From Uloborus plumipes (taxonomy: Eukaryota; Arthropoda; Arachnida; Araneae; Uloboridae), in assembly GCA_038373865.1 (NCBI GenBank), contig JAXGGA010001664.1:62001-126000 (forward strand): DNA of 64,000 nucleotides, written 5' to 3'. The number at the start of each line of letters is the position of its first letter. Within the stretch, counting starts at the first letter, position 1. A program made the translations under genes and the position numbers. Shown here piece after piece: positions 11,712 through 24,615 of the stretch. The notes under the pieces were generated by a model. It was not told where the DNA came from, did not search any database, and was given only the letters and a program-made list of their open reading frames with translations.

Positions 11712-12545
11712 CTCGACCTTTAGTTTTGCCTCTTTCAGCAGTCATTGAGTAGAGACTACAGGGCCTCCAAGAGTTTATTTGAACTACTTGCGTCTTACCA
11801 AAATATGCTGACAAAGTATTTAAGATTAAATGTTAGCTCGCGACGAATTTAAAAAAATGTCAATGGAACAGCTCTATTTAATTTTTTTACTTTCATTTGC
11901 CATAAACTATTAAGAAGCACTTCAATCACTGGTAAATGTAGGTTGAAAGAGATAAAATCATCAAGACCGGCCTACTTACGTATAACCTAGCCAATGTGAC
12001 ATCTGCCTGTCGGAGCAAAGTTGAATTCGTTTTACTTAGTTGGTTAATTTCTTAAATCACCACAAGGTAGCGTGTTCAAACTTTACAGCTACGAATTACT
12101 ATAATATTTTTAAGTTTTTGTTTTTAACAACACTACTTCTTGATAAGAGAGGATATTTTTCATGTAATCGATGCATGAAAAATAAATCTTTCAAGAAGGA
12201 AAGCGCTATACCCTAAAAGGATAGTATTGATGGCAAAATGCATTTTTGCAATCATAAAGACAAGTAACATTTCCTATTATTTTATGTCGTTATAATTTTT
12301 CAACTGATTCTCAAACCAGAACAAAAAATATTTTTAAAGTGCTATATAATCGACGAAAGTATTTATATATCTTCAATATGTATGAAACTATTGCCCGAAA
12401 GGCATATCCTCTTTATATAAAGAAAATACTTTTATTCACTCCGCGCTATAAATTCTTCAACCGAAAGTTTAAACACCCGCAGAGTACTAAAATAGCTCAT
12501 GGGAAATCAATACTTTCCTCTTATACATACTTTATAAGAGCTTAG
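11712..12545. other. No gene seen
   Basis: AT-rich. The 68-codon frame at 12339-12545 runs up to the start of the direct repeat and has no recognisable features. Confidence 0.45.
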
Positions 12546-12799
12546 CACTATTCGACTTCTACACTGAAGGTAAGATAATACTATTAACCTATATTTTTCC
12601 GAATGTAACATCTTACAGTTAGAATTGCAGCTCTCATTTTGTAAAATACATTAACCCTTACTAAAAATAGATGCTATTGATTGCTTCTCGCTTGTACCGA
12701 ACATGTTATTTTATTTACATTACCTGGGCTTAAGAAAATATACTTTGACGATTAAACCGCGTTATGTATACATATTTAACTAGAATCGCTTTCTGATAC
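12546..12799 (+). repeat. 254-bp direct repeat, copy 2
   Basis: Partner of 9349-9602 in the same orientation. The 3.2-kb offset between them holds the palindrome and transposon debris. Confidence 0.85.
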
Positions 12800-15339
12800 T
12801 ATGTAGTTCATCTCATTTTTTATGGTTATCATTGCTTTAACGACTTAAAGTTATTACTGAAAAAAGCTTATTTGTTGAATGCCAAGTCACACAAAGAATA
12901 CTTAAAGGAAGATTTCAGGGTAAAAATATTTAAAACTAGGGTACTTACTTTCAGAATTTTGAAAAGAGCGATTCAAAGTTTGACGGAAAGGTTTTATGAT
13001 GAAAAAGAAATGTTTAATTGATTAAAATAAAATTATTTTCATTAAAATTTTTTTTTCGCATTTCATCGAAAAAATTGAAACATGAAAAGAGAAACAGAAA
13101 GAATAATTTTTACTCTCCAAATTTTTTACAATTTTATGCTATTTTTGTTTTGTGACGGAATGAAATTTTTGTCAGTTAAGTTGCTGGACTTTATGCAAAA
13201 CAAAATTTTAGTGAATTGTGCATAAATTTATTCTTTCAATCAATGAGTACTTTTAAGGTACAGAAGTAATAATAAAAAACTGCTAATTTGAGTAACTTTT
13301 CACGCACTGGATTAAAACAATTAAAGGTCTGATGGTGTTTGTTACGGAATGTCAAGAATTTTCTAAGTCCCCTTAGTGCGATAAAAAGGATCATATTTTA
13401 AATAAAATAAAGGGGAAAAAAGCATTGCACTTCACTTATGTAGAGTAAAATAAGCTTTAAAACATTCCAATAAAGTTAATTAAAAAAGAAAAAAACGAAA
13501 CAGTTGTCAATTTTGAGGAATTGTGTTGCAGGAATAGGGAATCTTTCGCTTTTTAACTATTTTCCATTCATTTTCATTATATACAAATCGTTATGTTATT
13601 ATGCCAACATCAAAAGCTCTTCTCCTTTTTTTGACACTAAATTTAGGAAGAAGGGAATTAAACTTGTATTAATCGAATTGTACTGTGCCACAGACGCGTA
13701 TGATTCTTCAAATTTAAGTTGATGTTTTAAAAAAAATTCCATTGTAGAAAAATTTATGCATGAATTTCATTTTTCGGAGCAAAAATGTCTTTTAATTTTT
13801 CTACTAACTAAATGATTCAGCTGTTTTGGCGTAAAGTCAACTTCAATCATACTTTGCATTAAAACTAGCATCGCACTAGTAAACTCAATTCGATTTATAG
13901 ACATAATAAATCTTAAAAAATAAATAAAACAAAAACAGGAATTAATTTCTCCTTAATTAATCTAATAATTTCCATTCTTTTTTCTGCTAATATTTTCAAT
14001 TAGTGCAGGTAAAATCTAATTTTCTTCCTTTTTTTAAAAAAAGGAATTCATTGGTACAAGGAAAAATAAGGACTTAGTATGACGCATACTGGGGTTTAAT
14101 CCTTATGCCCTAAATTAATCACAAAATTTTTAAAAATTAGTAAGGTCTAAGGCCCCTTACGCCATAGGGTCCCTAAGAAAACTGTTTCTGATCGCAGGTA
14201 CCATCTGTCGGCCTCTCAGCGAAGTACAAGGAGTTGAACTTAAAAGCTTCAGCATGATTACAGCCATATAGGATTCACAGTATTAAATTAATATAAGCGG
14301 GACTTCTGAGTCCCGTAGGGGCATAAAGGGTTAAAATTGGAGATGCATTTTAATCAATGTATTTTAGTTCAACAATGGTCGTGATCAACAATGAATTTCC
14401 AGTTAAAGGCTTGCCTAGATTTTAGCATCCAATAAGTTAAAAACAGTTATAACTCACGTTCTAATTACTTTTGAAGTCCCGTCAGGGTATAAAGTGTTAA
14501 ATATACTTGCTTTAAATTGATTATAAATTATAAGTTTTTTATTTCAAGAGCCTTCTACTATCAATGTATAAAACATCTACTAAATTTGTTGGAGACACTA
14601 AATCTGCTAATAATGTACACCTGACTTTATTCGAACTGCTATTCAAAGTGCTAATAGAGGAATCTGCTCCCTGTTTGTTGAACCAACTCAGGCGTAATCA
14701 AAATTATCACATCCTTGGCAAAATACCAGTAGTTCTATTTATTATTCCACCGCATTAATAAGTAATTACCTTCCATGAATGATCTACTACATCTATCACG
14801 TGGATCATGACAGGAAGATTTCCGCAGCGGATAAATTCATACGGTAAATTGCATGCTGATAGTCCAAAGAATTTCTAGGATGATTGAAAAAAATAATGTT
14901 ATTTGGTAGAGTAAAAGTACTGAATATGTAGTACTTTTTTTTTTTCACTTACAGCTAACATGATTCAGAATAAAATAATAACAAAAAGAGTAAAACGTCG
15001 TCGGGATTCTTCGGTTGAGATTTAAGAACATTGGAATTTAAAAGCTTAAATCAATAATTTTACCTAAAAATTATAATTTTTCAAAAATCAGGAAAGCAAC
15101 AGCTTACAAAGGATGACTCCTCATGTTATTTATCTAGCCTGTTTTCTTTACCACTAAATAACTTCTTCATTTCTTATCAAATTTCATGATTCACCCCTCA
15201 TTTTAACGCTTATCGTGCCGCCGGTTATTGACGAAAAATTGATGGTCTAAAAAATGTTTTTAGGTCAGAAAATCTGTTTTTATATTTTTTACTACGCAAT
15301 CCTTCCATAAATGGTTTCAAAAAATTAAGACTCACTAGC
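12800..15339. other. No gene seen; one short direct repeat
   Basis: AT-rich. A 25-bp module of the form GTCCCGT..GGG.ATAAAG.GTTAA occurs at 14310-14334 and 14476-14500, each next to CTTTTGA/CTTCTGA-type sequence. Frames of 60-72 codons show no domains. Confidence 0.45.
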
Positions 15340-15412
15340 ACGGTTGGATAGAGCGTCGCTCCTGTGATGGGAGCTGCATGCGCTTGAAATCGGGTCGGAA
15401 CATATCGTTTAG
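15340..15412 (+). repeat. Degenerate tRNA-like sequence
   Basis: TAGCACGGTTGGATAGAGCG resembles a tRNA D-arm with A box. CTCC and GGAG flank a 7-base loop TGTGATG, which would place TGA in the anticodon position. The B-box region (AAATCGGGTCGG) is poor. Probably a tRNA pseudogene or SINE head, not a working tRNA. Confidence 0.3.
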
Positions 15413-16723
15413 CTCATTTTTCTTCAGCAGAATTCTAATTCAACTTTCCATCATCAAATATATTATTTCTCAAAGGTGTTTTTTTTTCGGGGACTAGAGG
15501 GGGGTGTACGCCATAATTTTAGAAATATTTCATCAAACTTCAAAAGTAAGGCATCATTTTAAAGATTTTTTTAGCACTAACAGTGAAAAATTAACAAACA
15601 ACTCACGTTTTTGCTGTTATTCAAGACATTACTGAAAAATAGGGGAAGGGGTTGCATTTTTTTTCTGTTAAGTGCGAATTCTTCGCAAGGGTCAGATAGA
15701 GAACAACTGCTTTTATTTTATTAATAAATTATTTGCATTTGAAGTTAATGTTTTTTTTTAATTACACGTGCACAGTCGAAATGAGCCTATTTGAAACACT
15801 TTTGACGCTGAACGCAGTGTTCATCTAGTGACCTTTTTAAAATTATTCTGGACGACACACGCGCATAGCACCATTTTCATCTTCATTTTTATACATCCCT
15901 TCTTCTTTTTCTGAAGTAAAAAAAAAAACTTGTTTCGCCCCATTTGCGCTTTTTGTTCGATATTGCCCCCTACCCCGTATTGCACGCCGCTCCAATCTGA
16001 TTTTCATTCTTACTCACTTTTCTTTAACTATGTTTGAAATAGAGTAAACAGTGATAAATCACATTCTCGTTGTCCAATAAGTAAAAGTAATAACTTATAG
16101 AGTTAGCATTTTCATCGTTTGAAAACTGCGCAAAATGATTCCTGTAACATTTAAAAAATGTGAAACAAGAAACATGTATTACTTCAAGAAATACAATTCA
16201 AAATACTGTTACAGTCTAAAATTCCACTCTTAGACAACAAGTCACTGAGTTCATCCTATTCTTTTAATGATATTTGTAGTTCCGGATAAAACACTGATAA
16301 AAATACAATTAAATTTAATGCGGAAGGATTTAGGTGACATAATTAAGCAAAGTATAATACAAAAGTGATTAAAAGCAAGATAAACATGTTTAAAACGTAA
16401 TAATTGCTATTTCCGTTTAAAAAATCTCTCAAAGCTTATGAAAAAATAAAACAGCAATACCATTAAAAAAAAATTGAAGAGAAATAAATAAATAAAATCT
16501 CCAACATGCACTTTCTTCCTTCTGTCAATGTAGCTTTTCTGCAGTGAGAGTGTGATTGCCGAAAAAGCTATGTTACAGTGGTGTTAATTCGGATCCCGGT
16601 AGCAGAAACAGCGCGGCTCTGGGATGAGCGTCGAGAGTATTGAGAAAGTTTGCAGACTATTCTTAGTTGAGGAAAAAACTACAGTGGTAGTTTCATTCTT
16701 ACTCATGGTAGGTAAAATAATAA
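15413..16723. other. No gene seen
   Basis: AT-rich sequence with a few GC-richer patches (15490-15520 and 15950-15995). No supported feature. Confidence 0.5.
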
Positions 16724-16914
16724 CGTGTTGTTTTTACAGACTAATACTGACAGGAAAGGTTAAAGTTTAAATCTGCAAAAGCATTGTAATCAGCAATAAA
16801 ACTAGCAATTTTACCGTTTACTACTGTAAAATTAACAATTTTACAGTTTATTACTTTAAAATTACTATAAAATTAGCTGCATTATACTGTAAAAACAGCA
16901 TCTTTTTTTGCAGG
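16724..16914. mobile_element. ACTGTAAAA-family MITE, copy A
   Basis: Contains the family signature: TTGTTTTTACAG at the left, TTTACAGTTTATTACT modules inside, and ATTATACTGTAAAAACAGCA with TTTTTTTGCAG at the right. The left tip is eroded. Confidence 0.7.
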
Positions 16915-17336
16915 GTAGTCTACATTTAAAAAAAAAAATTAAAAGATTTGTATCGTATTTCCTTGGAAATATCCGCAAGTAGTATGTACTTGTATTATCA
17001 TCATAAGTATTTCTCGATGGCAATTTAGATTTTAAGATTAATTTAATGCTGGTTTACCTTGCAGACTATTTTTCGATTTGAAATATGTTTCGCTCTGATC
17101 GCTTCACATAAATTCTTATCATCTCTAGTTTCTCAGTATAAAAATAATTACTGTAACTACTGTGCAATGCTATGCTTTAAATCAGGCCCTGAGTGTAAAA
17201 AAAAAAAAATGCTTCTTTTAGTTACAGTTGGTAATTTCCAAAACCAATCTATATGTGTTTTCGATTTTAATTTATTTTGGGGGCCATGTGCAACTATGGC
17301 ATCGCCTTCAAAAAAAAAAAAAAAAAAAGCGTCACA
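16915..17336. other. No gene seen
   Basis: AT-rich, with A-runs at 17199-17209 and about 17311-17328. The 107-codon frame across these runs is low complexity. Confidence 0.45.
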
Positions 17337-17670
17337 TTGTTCCCATAGCCGGATTAGGGGACCCCAGATGTTCTTTAATTGAATGCAGATAAAGATTCAG
17401 CCAAAACTGGACTTTAAATAAGAGAGCGAGTCGAAAGTTCGGAAAAACTTGGATCGGACAGAAGTTCGAAGCAAGGCCCCTTCTTTTTTTTTTAAATTTT
17501 TGATGAGAAAAAATAGTGTTTTCATGTATGATTTGTTTTTCTTTGTAAAATTTTGACTCGGAAAAAAGTTCGAATGGAGAAAGCTTCGGGGCAAAGTGGA
17601 GATGCGTAGCCCCGGGACGCGCGAGGCCCTGGGCGGTCGCCCGATTTGCCCACCCCTTGCTACGCCTCTG
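17337..17670. mobile_element. hAT-like element fragment(s)
   Basis: The right edge ends CTTGCTACGCCTCTG at 17670. Its reverse complement, CAGAGGCGTAGCAAGG, is a familiar hAT-type terminus, and the adjoining GC-rich 90 bp resembles subterminal hAT sequence. A second terminus-like patch (CATAGCCGGATTAGGGGACC) lies at about 17345. No matching 8-bp duplication for TTATAATG (17671-17678) was found, so this is a fragment or composite. Confidence 0.45.
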
Positions 17671-17678
17671 TTATAATG

Positions 17679-19225
17679 CTGCATCTTTTTATTGCTTCAT
17701 ACTGTTTAAGTACCGTTCTGTTATTTCTATTTTTTGTCTCTTTCTCCTATTGCTCATTCATTTTGTGCATCGTAACAGTATTTTATCTTGAATAATATAG
17801 CTTTCTTTTAGGAGTTCATATTTAATTCTTTATAAAAGAAAATGGTACATTTAGTTAAGAAATGGTTTAAATCAATTTTAAGGGTCCAAATGTCCAAAAA
17901 AATTAGGTTTATTTATTTAAAAAAGAAAAAAAAATCTTTTTCTGCAACTCAAAATTTTGCTTTGCGCGAAGGGTCTTGGAACGCTGTCAACTGTATATAA
18001 CTCAACTGAATATATAAACTACCATATTAGGATTTGTAGTAAAACAAAGGGCTGTGAGGGGCTGACACTCAAACTATTGATCCCTTGAAGCCACTAAGTG
18101 TTAAAGTTCAAAAAGCGTACTTTATGAACTGCAATTTTTTCCCATGTTCCCTGGAAAAAGGGACGTCACTTGGCATTCTGCGCCAAATCAAACCGCTAAT
18201 CATGATATAGTACGTATGTACGTAAAGCATGCGTGTTTAAAAGTCGATCATAATTTTTCTTGCAGAAATAAAGGTTTTCATCCTATGCCGGTGAATACTT
18301 CCATAGACTCTACATTTATATTATGTTTTGAAGATAACTTTTAAAAAATACCGAGGAAGTTTTTAAAATTAGATTTTTTATGGAATTTCATCATACGAAT
18401 ATTATAGTGCAATGTTTCATGCGAAACACCAGCTAAAACTATCAACTAGAAAAAAATCCTACAGAACTAAAGCAAATGAATTTTAGAAAAAAATATTCTT
18501 ACTTTATTGGAAAAGGAAATGAATAAAACTATTTCCCTAAGATTCCGGAAAATACCGGCGGCATGAAAAAACGAAAAATATATCCATTCCGTATTTCTGC
18601 CGTAAATAAAAAAAAATCCACTGTGAATTGATGACTGGGAGCTATGAGTGGTTTATGAAAATATATTCAGCTAAAATATATTCTTGTTTAATTAAAAGTT
18701 TCTTAATGAATGTTTTTTTGTTTCAAGTAAACTATGCAAACAATTTTGAAAACTGCTTATTGAATTTTATTTTTGTTTAAGCGAAAAAATGAAAAATATT
18801 TTAGTCTCAATAACATTCCATTAAGCGTGAAAATTGAAGAAAAGCAGATAAAGCGAGAGATTCTTAGCATCATGCAAATTTTTTAACCATCTGAATACGC
18901 ATTTTTTAAAATGAAGTCGCTTCAATATATTTTTTTTATGTATAAAAGAAATGTAAAAATATGTGTATTAATTTTACACATTATGTTGGAAATTGCGCAT
19001 TGAATGATGCCTCTCAATATTAGTTTCTAGGAGTAGTTCTAACATCGCACCAAATTCTGGTATATTTACGATTTTGTTTCATTTAGTTTTTTTATCTTTT
19101 CGAGTAACGAATAGCACACTTTCGATGAAACCCTTTCTTAGCTAAATTGGGAGGTATGTGGCCTAAAAAATGGATGAGCGGTCAATCTAAATATTTTAGG
19201 ATATGCATTACCGATATTTAAACTA
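17679..19225. other. No gene seen
   Basis: AT-rich. No supported coding, RNA or repeat feature. Confidence 0.5.
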
Positions 19226-19634
19226 CACTACAAAAAATTGAACTGTTGTTTTTACAGCATTATAATGGTAGCCGAGGTTCCAATTTAAAACTGTAAAATG
19301 CACAGTAATAAACTGTAAAACTAGCAATTTCAGTTTCTTACTCTAAAAGTTAGCAAATTTACAGTTTATTGCTGTGAAATTTAGCTGTATTATACTGTAA
19401 AAACAACACTGTAATACTGGCAACAGAGGTTCCAGTTTAAAACTAAAATGCTCTGTAATAAACTGTTAAATTGGCAATTCTGCAGTTTATTGCTGTAAAA
19501 TTAGTAACTTTACACTTTAGTACTGAAAAGTTAGCAATTTTACAGTTTATTACTGTAAAATTAACTATTTTTATAGTTTATTTCTATAAAATTAGCTGTA
19601 TCATACTGTAAAAACAACATTCATTTTTTACAGG
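19226..19634. mobile_element. ACTGTAAAA-family MITE, copy B (expanded)
   Basis: Begins CACTACAAAAAATTGAACTG after TA (19224-19225) and ends with ACAACATTCATTTTTTACAG. The interior repeats the TTTACAGTTTATTACTGTAA module several times and contains a second internal TATACTGTAAAAACAACA, so this copy is a partial internal duplication of the shorter form. Confidence 0.8.
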
Positions 19635-19888
19635 ATGAGCACAAAATTTGATTTTTCTACTTTCCCGTGAAAATCGTGGGATACGTAGTGGAATTAAGCG
19701 CAAAATTTCCATTGCTTGGCTCTACAGGTGATTTTGCTGCAAGAATTATACAATGTTTTTTTTTATAGAATAAAAAATGGAGGTTACAAAAAACTTGCCC
19801 TAAGTTAATACTGTTAGTCATTTTGGATAAATATACACCACATTGGTCTGCCTGACTTTTATGTTTGAGACACTTCCAACGCACAAAA

Positions 19889-19985
19889 AAGAGAGAGAGA
19901 GAGATTCAAAACAGAATTGAACTGAAAAAAAAAGCAAACTTCCATTCGAAGCAACACTAGAGAGAGAGAGAGAGAGAGAGAGAGA
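19889..19985. repeat. GA/TC microsatellites
   Basis: Two runs of GA dinucleotides (about 19889-19903 and 19961-19984) separated by non-repetitive sequence. The serine/leucine-rich frame on the minus strand is an artefact of them. Confidence 0.9.
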
Positions 19986-21207
19986 TGCGATTTTAGACGA
20001 GATAAAATTAAGCTTCAATCAAAAGGCAGCATTGATACACACAAACAGTTATCTTCTAAGTACGACAATGTTCCTCCTACCGAAACTCATAACCATTTTC
20101 AAAGAATGGTAGAATTTAATATGAAAATGCATATGAAGGGGCTAATTACCGTTAGTTTAAACAAAAAATATCGCAAAACATAATTCATTACTTTTGAGTC
20201 ATGATCGATTTAACTTATTTAAATAGAGAGAGTTTGGAGAAAACTCTCAATTTTAGTCAATTTAAACAAGCATACAGGAAATCTGTTTCATTCTTATGGA
20301 TAAACTTTCCTTCCAAGCCGCCATAGCTTTCTTAATTGAACTAGAGTATGACGCTAAATTTCGGGTGACGCTGAGAAGCAAACCATCCGAGAAGTTATCC
20401 ATGTTATGCAACACCAATAAAGACAAGACGTCTGCACGCTGCCAGCATTTTTAGGGAACTTAAAACTTTGCTTTTAAACGGCAGAAAACTTAAGTCATTA
20501 CCCTAAAGCGCTGAACGAGATGAAAGGAGGAGGCTGCATGCTTTAGGAAGAAACGAGTAATTAATTTCATGGAAGAATAAATAAAATATTTACCAAAATT
20601 AAGCCATAACAACAACTTTCAAGACTCTGTGAAACGCGCGCGCGTCTTTGGTTAAAGTTAAAAATAGAATATTAACTACCAAGAAATTGTTGCTGCAGTC
20701 ACGAAGAAGTTTTTTTGAGTTTTTAAGAAAATTTTCAGGTTTTGAAGATTTCCTTTTCCAGCTTATCTTCGACTTAAAAATGTAAGAATTTAAGGTTTAA
20801 TAAGAGTTATAATAAGCTTAGTAAGTGCAATATTAGACAGTATATTTTGTAAGTCAGGTGGTTTGCGTTTGAAGATCATATAAGAAAAACGCTAAAAATT
20901 ATGATAAATAAGGCGGAAACTTGTATTTTTCATGATGTTCATATTCAAAATACTTGTAACACTGGAAATGAATTAAACTACTTAACGAACTGGAAATACT
21001 GCGTTTTTTTCCTTTTTAATCAAGAATTGCTTTCTATCCTCACTTGCCCATTTTTCCTGTTCCTCTATTTTTTCAAATTGCCATAACAACGATAACAACT
21101 CTAAATCGCTGTTTTTGATATTTCTTTAGCGAGAAAAGTGAGGAAATTCATGATAGATATTTTATCTTTTGGAGAGAAATAAACCCCCCTAATAAAACAC
21201 AAAACTA
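19986..21207. other. No gene seen
   Basis: AT-rich. A short run of CG/GC dinucleotides at about 20636-20646 is the only notable composition change. Confidence 0.5.
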
Positions 21208-21302
21208 TAGTTGTGGTAAACCAAACCTGGCAGCACCATGAAGACTACGCAGATCCTAATCATAGCATTACGACACTGCTAGGTGAAGTTTGCCCCAACA
21301 AT
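21208..21302 (+). repeat. Dispersed repeat, shared with 59652-59750
   Basis: About 95 bp align in opposite orientation to 59652-59750. The best-conserved part is AGCATTACGACACTGC with flanking CTAATCA. Class unknown. Confidence 0.6.
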
Positions 21303-22283
21303 AGGTTGGTTAGGACTTCTTTTTTTTCCCCTTTTAAATTATTTTCTACCCAAACCTAATCTGTGGTTCGGCCATGTAATGAAATTCCTTGCCCATGTAG
21401 GGAAATCCGAATGGTCATTGGCTTAATCTGCGTTTATCAAACGCTCAAATAATGCGCGAGGACAAGCAATGGAAGGAGAGAAAGCAGATTAAAAAAGATA
21501 ACTGTTAGTTCTACCGAAAGTAATGCATCATAAAAATGGTTCGAATCATTTCCCCAGCTCACCTCCTAAATCTTCTCAGTCCATTTCGCCGCATCGAATT
21601 ATATACCATGTTCTATTTTAAGCCTTCCTTTCTTCTTGGAAGAATACCCGTGCCTCCCCACCCACCCGACATCGTGCGGCTTCTTCTTTATTGGCGGGAA
21701 GGATAGCTCAGCCTGGATTGAAATACCTCTGAAGTTGGGGAAAAAGCAAAGCGTGTGAGGTTCGGTATTTCGGCCAGAGGCTGATCTGATTATGAGCTTT
21801 GCCGTTCTTATTACAAAACGCTGGGTGCTCGAAGTAAAAGGATTTAATGCATGCAATCTCGAAAGAATTCAAAAAAGCTTCCACTTTTTTATTTCATTTT
21901 CTGTTTGGAGTGTTCAGGTATCTTGCTTTTTCTGACAATACAATTTATTATTTTTCAAACGAACTTGCGCCCTAGAGCTCTGAGTGTTTTTTGCTTTTGC
22001 ACCTTTTTCTGTCAAAAAGCGAGAGTAAAAACAATTACTGGCGAAGAATTCTTTTCAGTTGATCTCAAATTTTGTGTAGCTCAAAATTAGCTGTATATCT
22101 GTTGAAGTCAGAAGGTGTCTTTCTTCAATCGCTACCAGTAGAAAGAGATGCGCCGATGGGAGGTCACGGAGAAGTCACTGTGATCTCTCAAAAAATTTCT
22201 TTATGCGGCAGATTTTGTAGATGTAGGTATGAGTGAATGTTCGTATTTTGTCATTTGGTGAAATTCGGAATTTCATTCAGTAA
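21303..22283. other. No gene seen
   Basis: Mixed composition. A minus-strand 85-codon frame at 21856-21599 shows no domain. No supported feature. Confidence 0.45.
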
Positions 22284-22427
22284 GGGCCATGCTCCACATT
22301 GACGTAAAGCAGAAAAATAAAGCATAAGCGTAAAATGGTATCAATAGTATTCCAATGGAAAGTACCCGGATTTTCGGTTTCTGCCTTCAGTTTAGGTCGC
22401 GTTTTACGCTGATGTGGAGCATGGCCC
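22284..22427. mobile_element. Harbinger-like MITE, intact copy
   Basis: 144 bp bounded by GGGCCATGCTCCACATTGAC and its inverted counterpart GCTGATGTGGAGCATGGCCC. TAA duplications lie at 22281-22283 and 22428-22430. A 3-bp TAA duplication with a GGGCC tip is the PIF/Harbinger pattern. Same family as 1543-1685. Confidence 0.85.
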
Positions 22428-22524
22428 TAACTGTATTAAAAATTTCAGCCAGGGAAGCCTTGTCAGCAGAGCTATCTAAAAATAGGATTGAGATTTCTAA
22501 GGATTAATTAATAATCTCAAAATT

Positions 22525-22775
22525 CCTGTTGTTTTTACACTATAATTCTGGCAGTCAAGGCTCCAATTTAAAACTGTAAAATGCACAGTAAACAGTAAAA
22601 AAAGCAATTTTACAGTTTCTTACTATAAAGCTAGAAATTTTAGTTTATTGCCGTAAAATTTAGCTGTATTATACTGTAAAAACAACAATATAATACTGGC
22701 AGCAGAAGCTCCAGTTTAAAACTGTAAAATGCACGGCAATAAACTGTGTAAAAACAACATTCATTTTTTACAGTG
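22525..22775. mobile_element. ACTGTAAAA-family MITE, copy C
   Basis: The left tip is truncated (starts CCTGTTGTTTTTACACTATA). The right end is complete, with ACAACATTCATTTTTTACAG then TG, followed by TA (22776-22777). The interior carries the GCACAGTAAACAGTAAAA modules. Confidence 0.8.
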
Positions 22776-23356
22776 TAATTCCGTCTTTACGTACAATAAT
22801 GCTTGACAACTTTCTTACGATCACATACACCAGTTGAGTTGAATGTCGTCAGACCATCGACTGAATCACCGACTGAAGCTTTCATCAACCAATCAGAAGG
22901 CTTGAAGCGGAAGTTCGAGGTTCAGGTATCTGACTGAGGTTCAGCTCAAATGGTAAATGCGGCAATTTAAGATCAAATTATGTATACGTTGGAATTCAAT
23001 TTTGAAACAGGACAGTACCCCCCCCCCCCAAAAAAAAAAAAGAAAAAGAAAAATGCTCACGACGCTAGTGTATCATTGACAAATGCGCCAAATCTGAAAT
23101 TTTACATTATTTTGGAGTTTGTGCACTTGAATTTAATCAAATTCGCGATTGAAATCGAAAATTCGTGATCCCACACGTTAGTGGTGACTCAAGCTCAATT
23201 TCACTTAAAATATGGCAGAAACACTTCTTACATCTATAATAGAACTAAATAAATGCTAGAAAATATTTATTTTCAAGTCTAATTACTTCATTGATGAAAT
23301 GAAAGTGAATGTAGTGGGTTAAAAAATCATTTTAACGTTGTTTATTGTTTTTTTAA
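22776..23356. other. No gene seen; C-run and A-run
   Basis: Contains a C-run joined to an A-rich run at 23018-23051. Otherwise AT-rich without features. Confidence 0.45.
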
Positions 23357-23700
23357 CCGACTTCGAAAAAGGAGGAGGTTCTCAATTCAAAGCGTATACT
23401 TTTTTTTTTGTTTGTTCGCACATAACATCTGATCTACTGAACCGATTTGGACGATTTTTTTTTAATCGATAGGAGATGGTGTAACTTAGGTACCATGTAC
23501 TCATATGACGATATTTGTTCACTAGAAAACAAGTTATGATCGAAAAACTAACATTTCATGTCATTTAAAACAATATGTAGTATCGTAAATCCCTACTACA
23601 ATGAGCGACCCGATGGTCAAGTGGCTATGCGTGTCAGGTTGAAGTTCCTGATGGAATGAGATCGAGTTCAGGTCTGCAAGGATTTTTTCAAATAGCTGCA
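23357..23700 (+). repeat. CCGACTTC repeat with tRNA-Ser-like tail, copy 1
   Basis: Starts CCGACTTCGAAAAAGGAGGA, a motif widespread in arthropod genomes. It includes the phrase CTACTGAACCGATTTGGACG typical of these repeats. 23604-23680 is tRNA-like: A-box region TGGTCAAGTGGCTATGCG, a TCAGG/CCTGA stem around TTGAAGTT, and a B-box-like AGATCGAGTTC. Aligns over its whole length to 26287-26637. Confidence 0.8.
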
Positions 23701-24313
23701 TGTTTTTTTTTTTTTAATGATTTTAATGATTGTAATGTCCTTATGCAGGTACATCCTCCCATGGGAATGTGCCCCATATTTTTTATGGTACAAAATGAGA
23801 GTTTTGGTCGGATCTTTGTTAAAATTGGCAATGGGGGTCCTTCGATGCTGTAGAATTTTCTTATGAACGTTTGCGCCATTTTTGGGGGCTCTGAATCGAT
23901 TATGGCAATAAATGGTTTTTGATTTGCGGCACTTATATTATTTTTTCAAAAATTATATACACAATCAATTATCTACTTATATTAAAAACTGAGTATCTTT
24001 CTATCTATCTATGTCACGCTTCTTTCTCCTGAACGCCAATGAACTGAAAGCCGAATCAGGTACCGATAGATAGGAAATTTTTCAGGCTTTATTAGTTTCA
24101 ATTTATATAATTATACGATTTTAATTAGCGAAGATATCAATTAATAAGTAGTCAAATTTAAAGCGATTAAGCCTAATAAATGATTTAACTTCCAAGACAT
24201 TTTTTCTTACCGTTGCCATTTTGAATTAAAACGTTAATTAAATTATTGAACTATTTAAAGCTCCAAGATATTTATTTCTTTCCGTTGCGATTTTGAATTA
24301 AAACGTTAATTAA

Positions 24314-24615
24314 GGCAGGGATTCAAGGGAAACAGGCCATCGCAAATTACAATCGCTACTGGAAATGAATAACATTAGAACGTTTCCTGATAAAAACATC
24401 GTGACGTCAGCGTGACGTTTGCCTATGAAAAACGAGCTAGATAAAACGTCACAGCCTACTTGGCGAATAAGAGGAGATCGCCGAGTGCTTGTGAGCTCTT
24501 ATTGGCTCCACTCGTAGTGACATCATGCCAAGTTAAGTTGATGATAATGTAATTCACTTCCAGTAGCGATTGCAATTCGAAGCGATCGCAGTGCTGTTTC
24601 ACTTGAATCCCTGTC
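24314..24615. mobile_element. Harbinger-like MITE in unit 1
   Basis: The ends GGCAGGGATTCAAGGGAAAC and TTTCACTTGAATCCCTGTC are inverted repeats. TAA precedes (24311-24313). 302 bp, with a GTGACGTCA-containing interior that itself has inverted segments. Confidence 0.7.

Noticed and set aside
9349..12799. LTR retrotransposon
   Set aside because: The direct repeats lack TG...CA ends, and no primer-binding site, gag, pol or polypurine tract is visible between them.
15340..15412. Functional tRNA gene
   Set aside because: The B box and the acceptor stem are not acceptable, so it is at best a tRNA-like relic.
17059..17382. 107-codon plus-strand frame
   Set aside because: It spans two A-runs that give lysine tracts and has no domain.
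17337..17670. One complete hAT MITE
   Set aside because: No octamer matching TTATAATG precedes any plausible left end, so it is annotated only as fragments.
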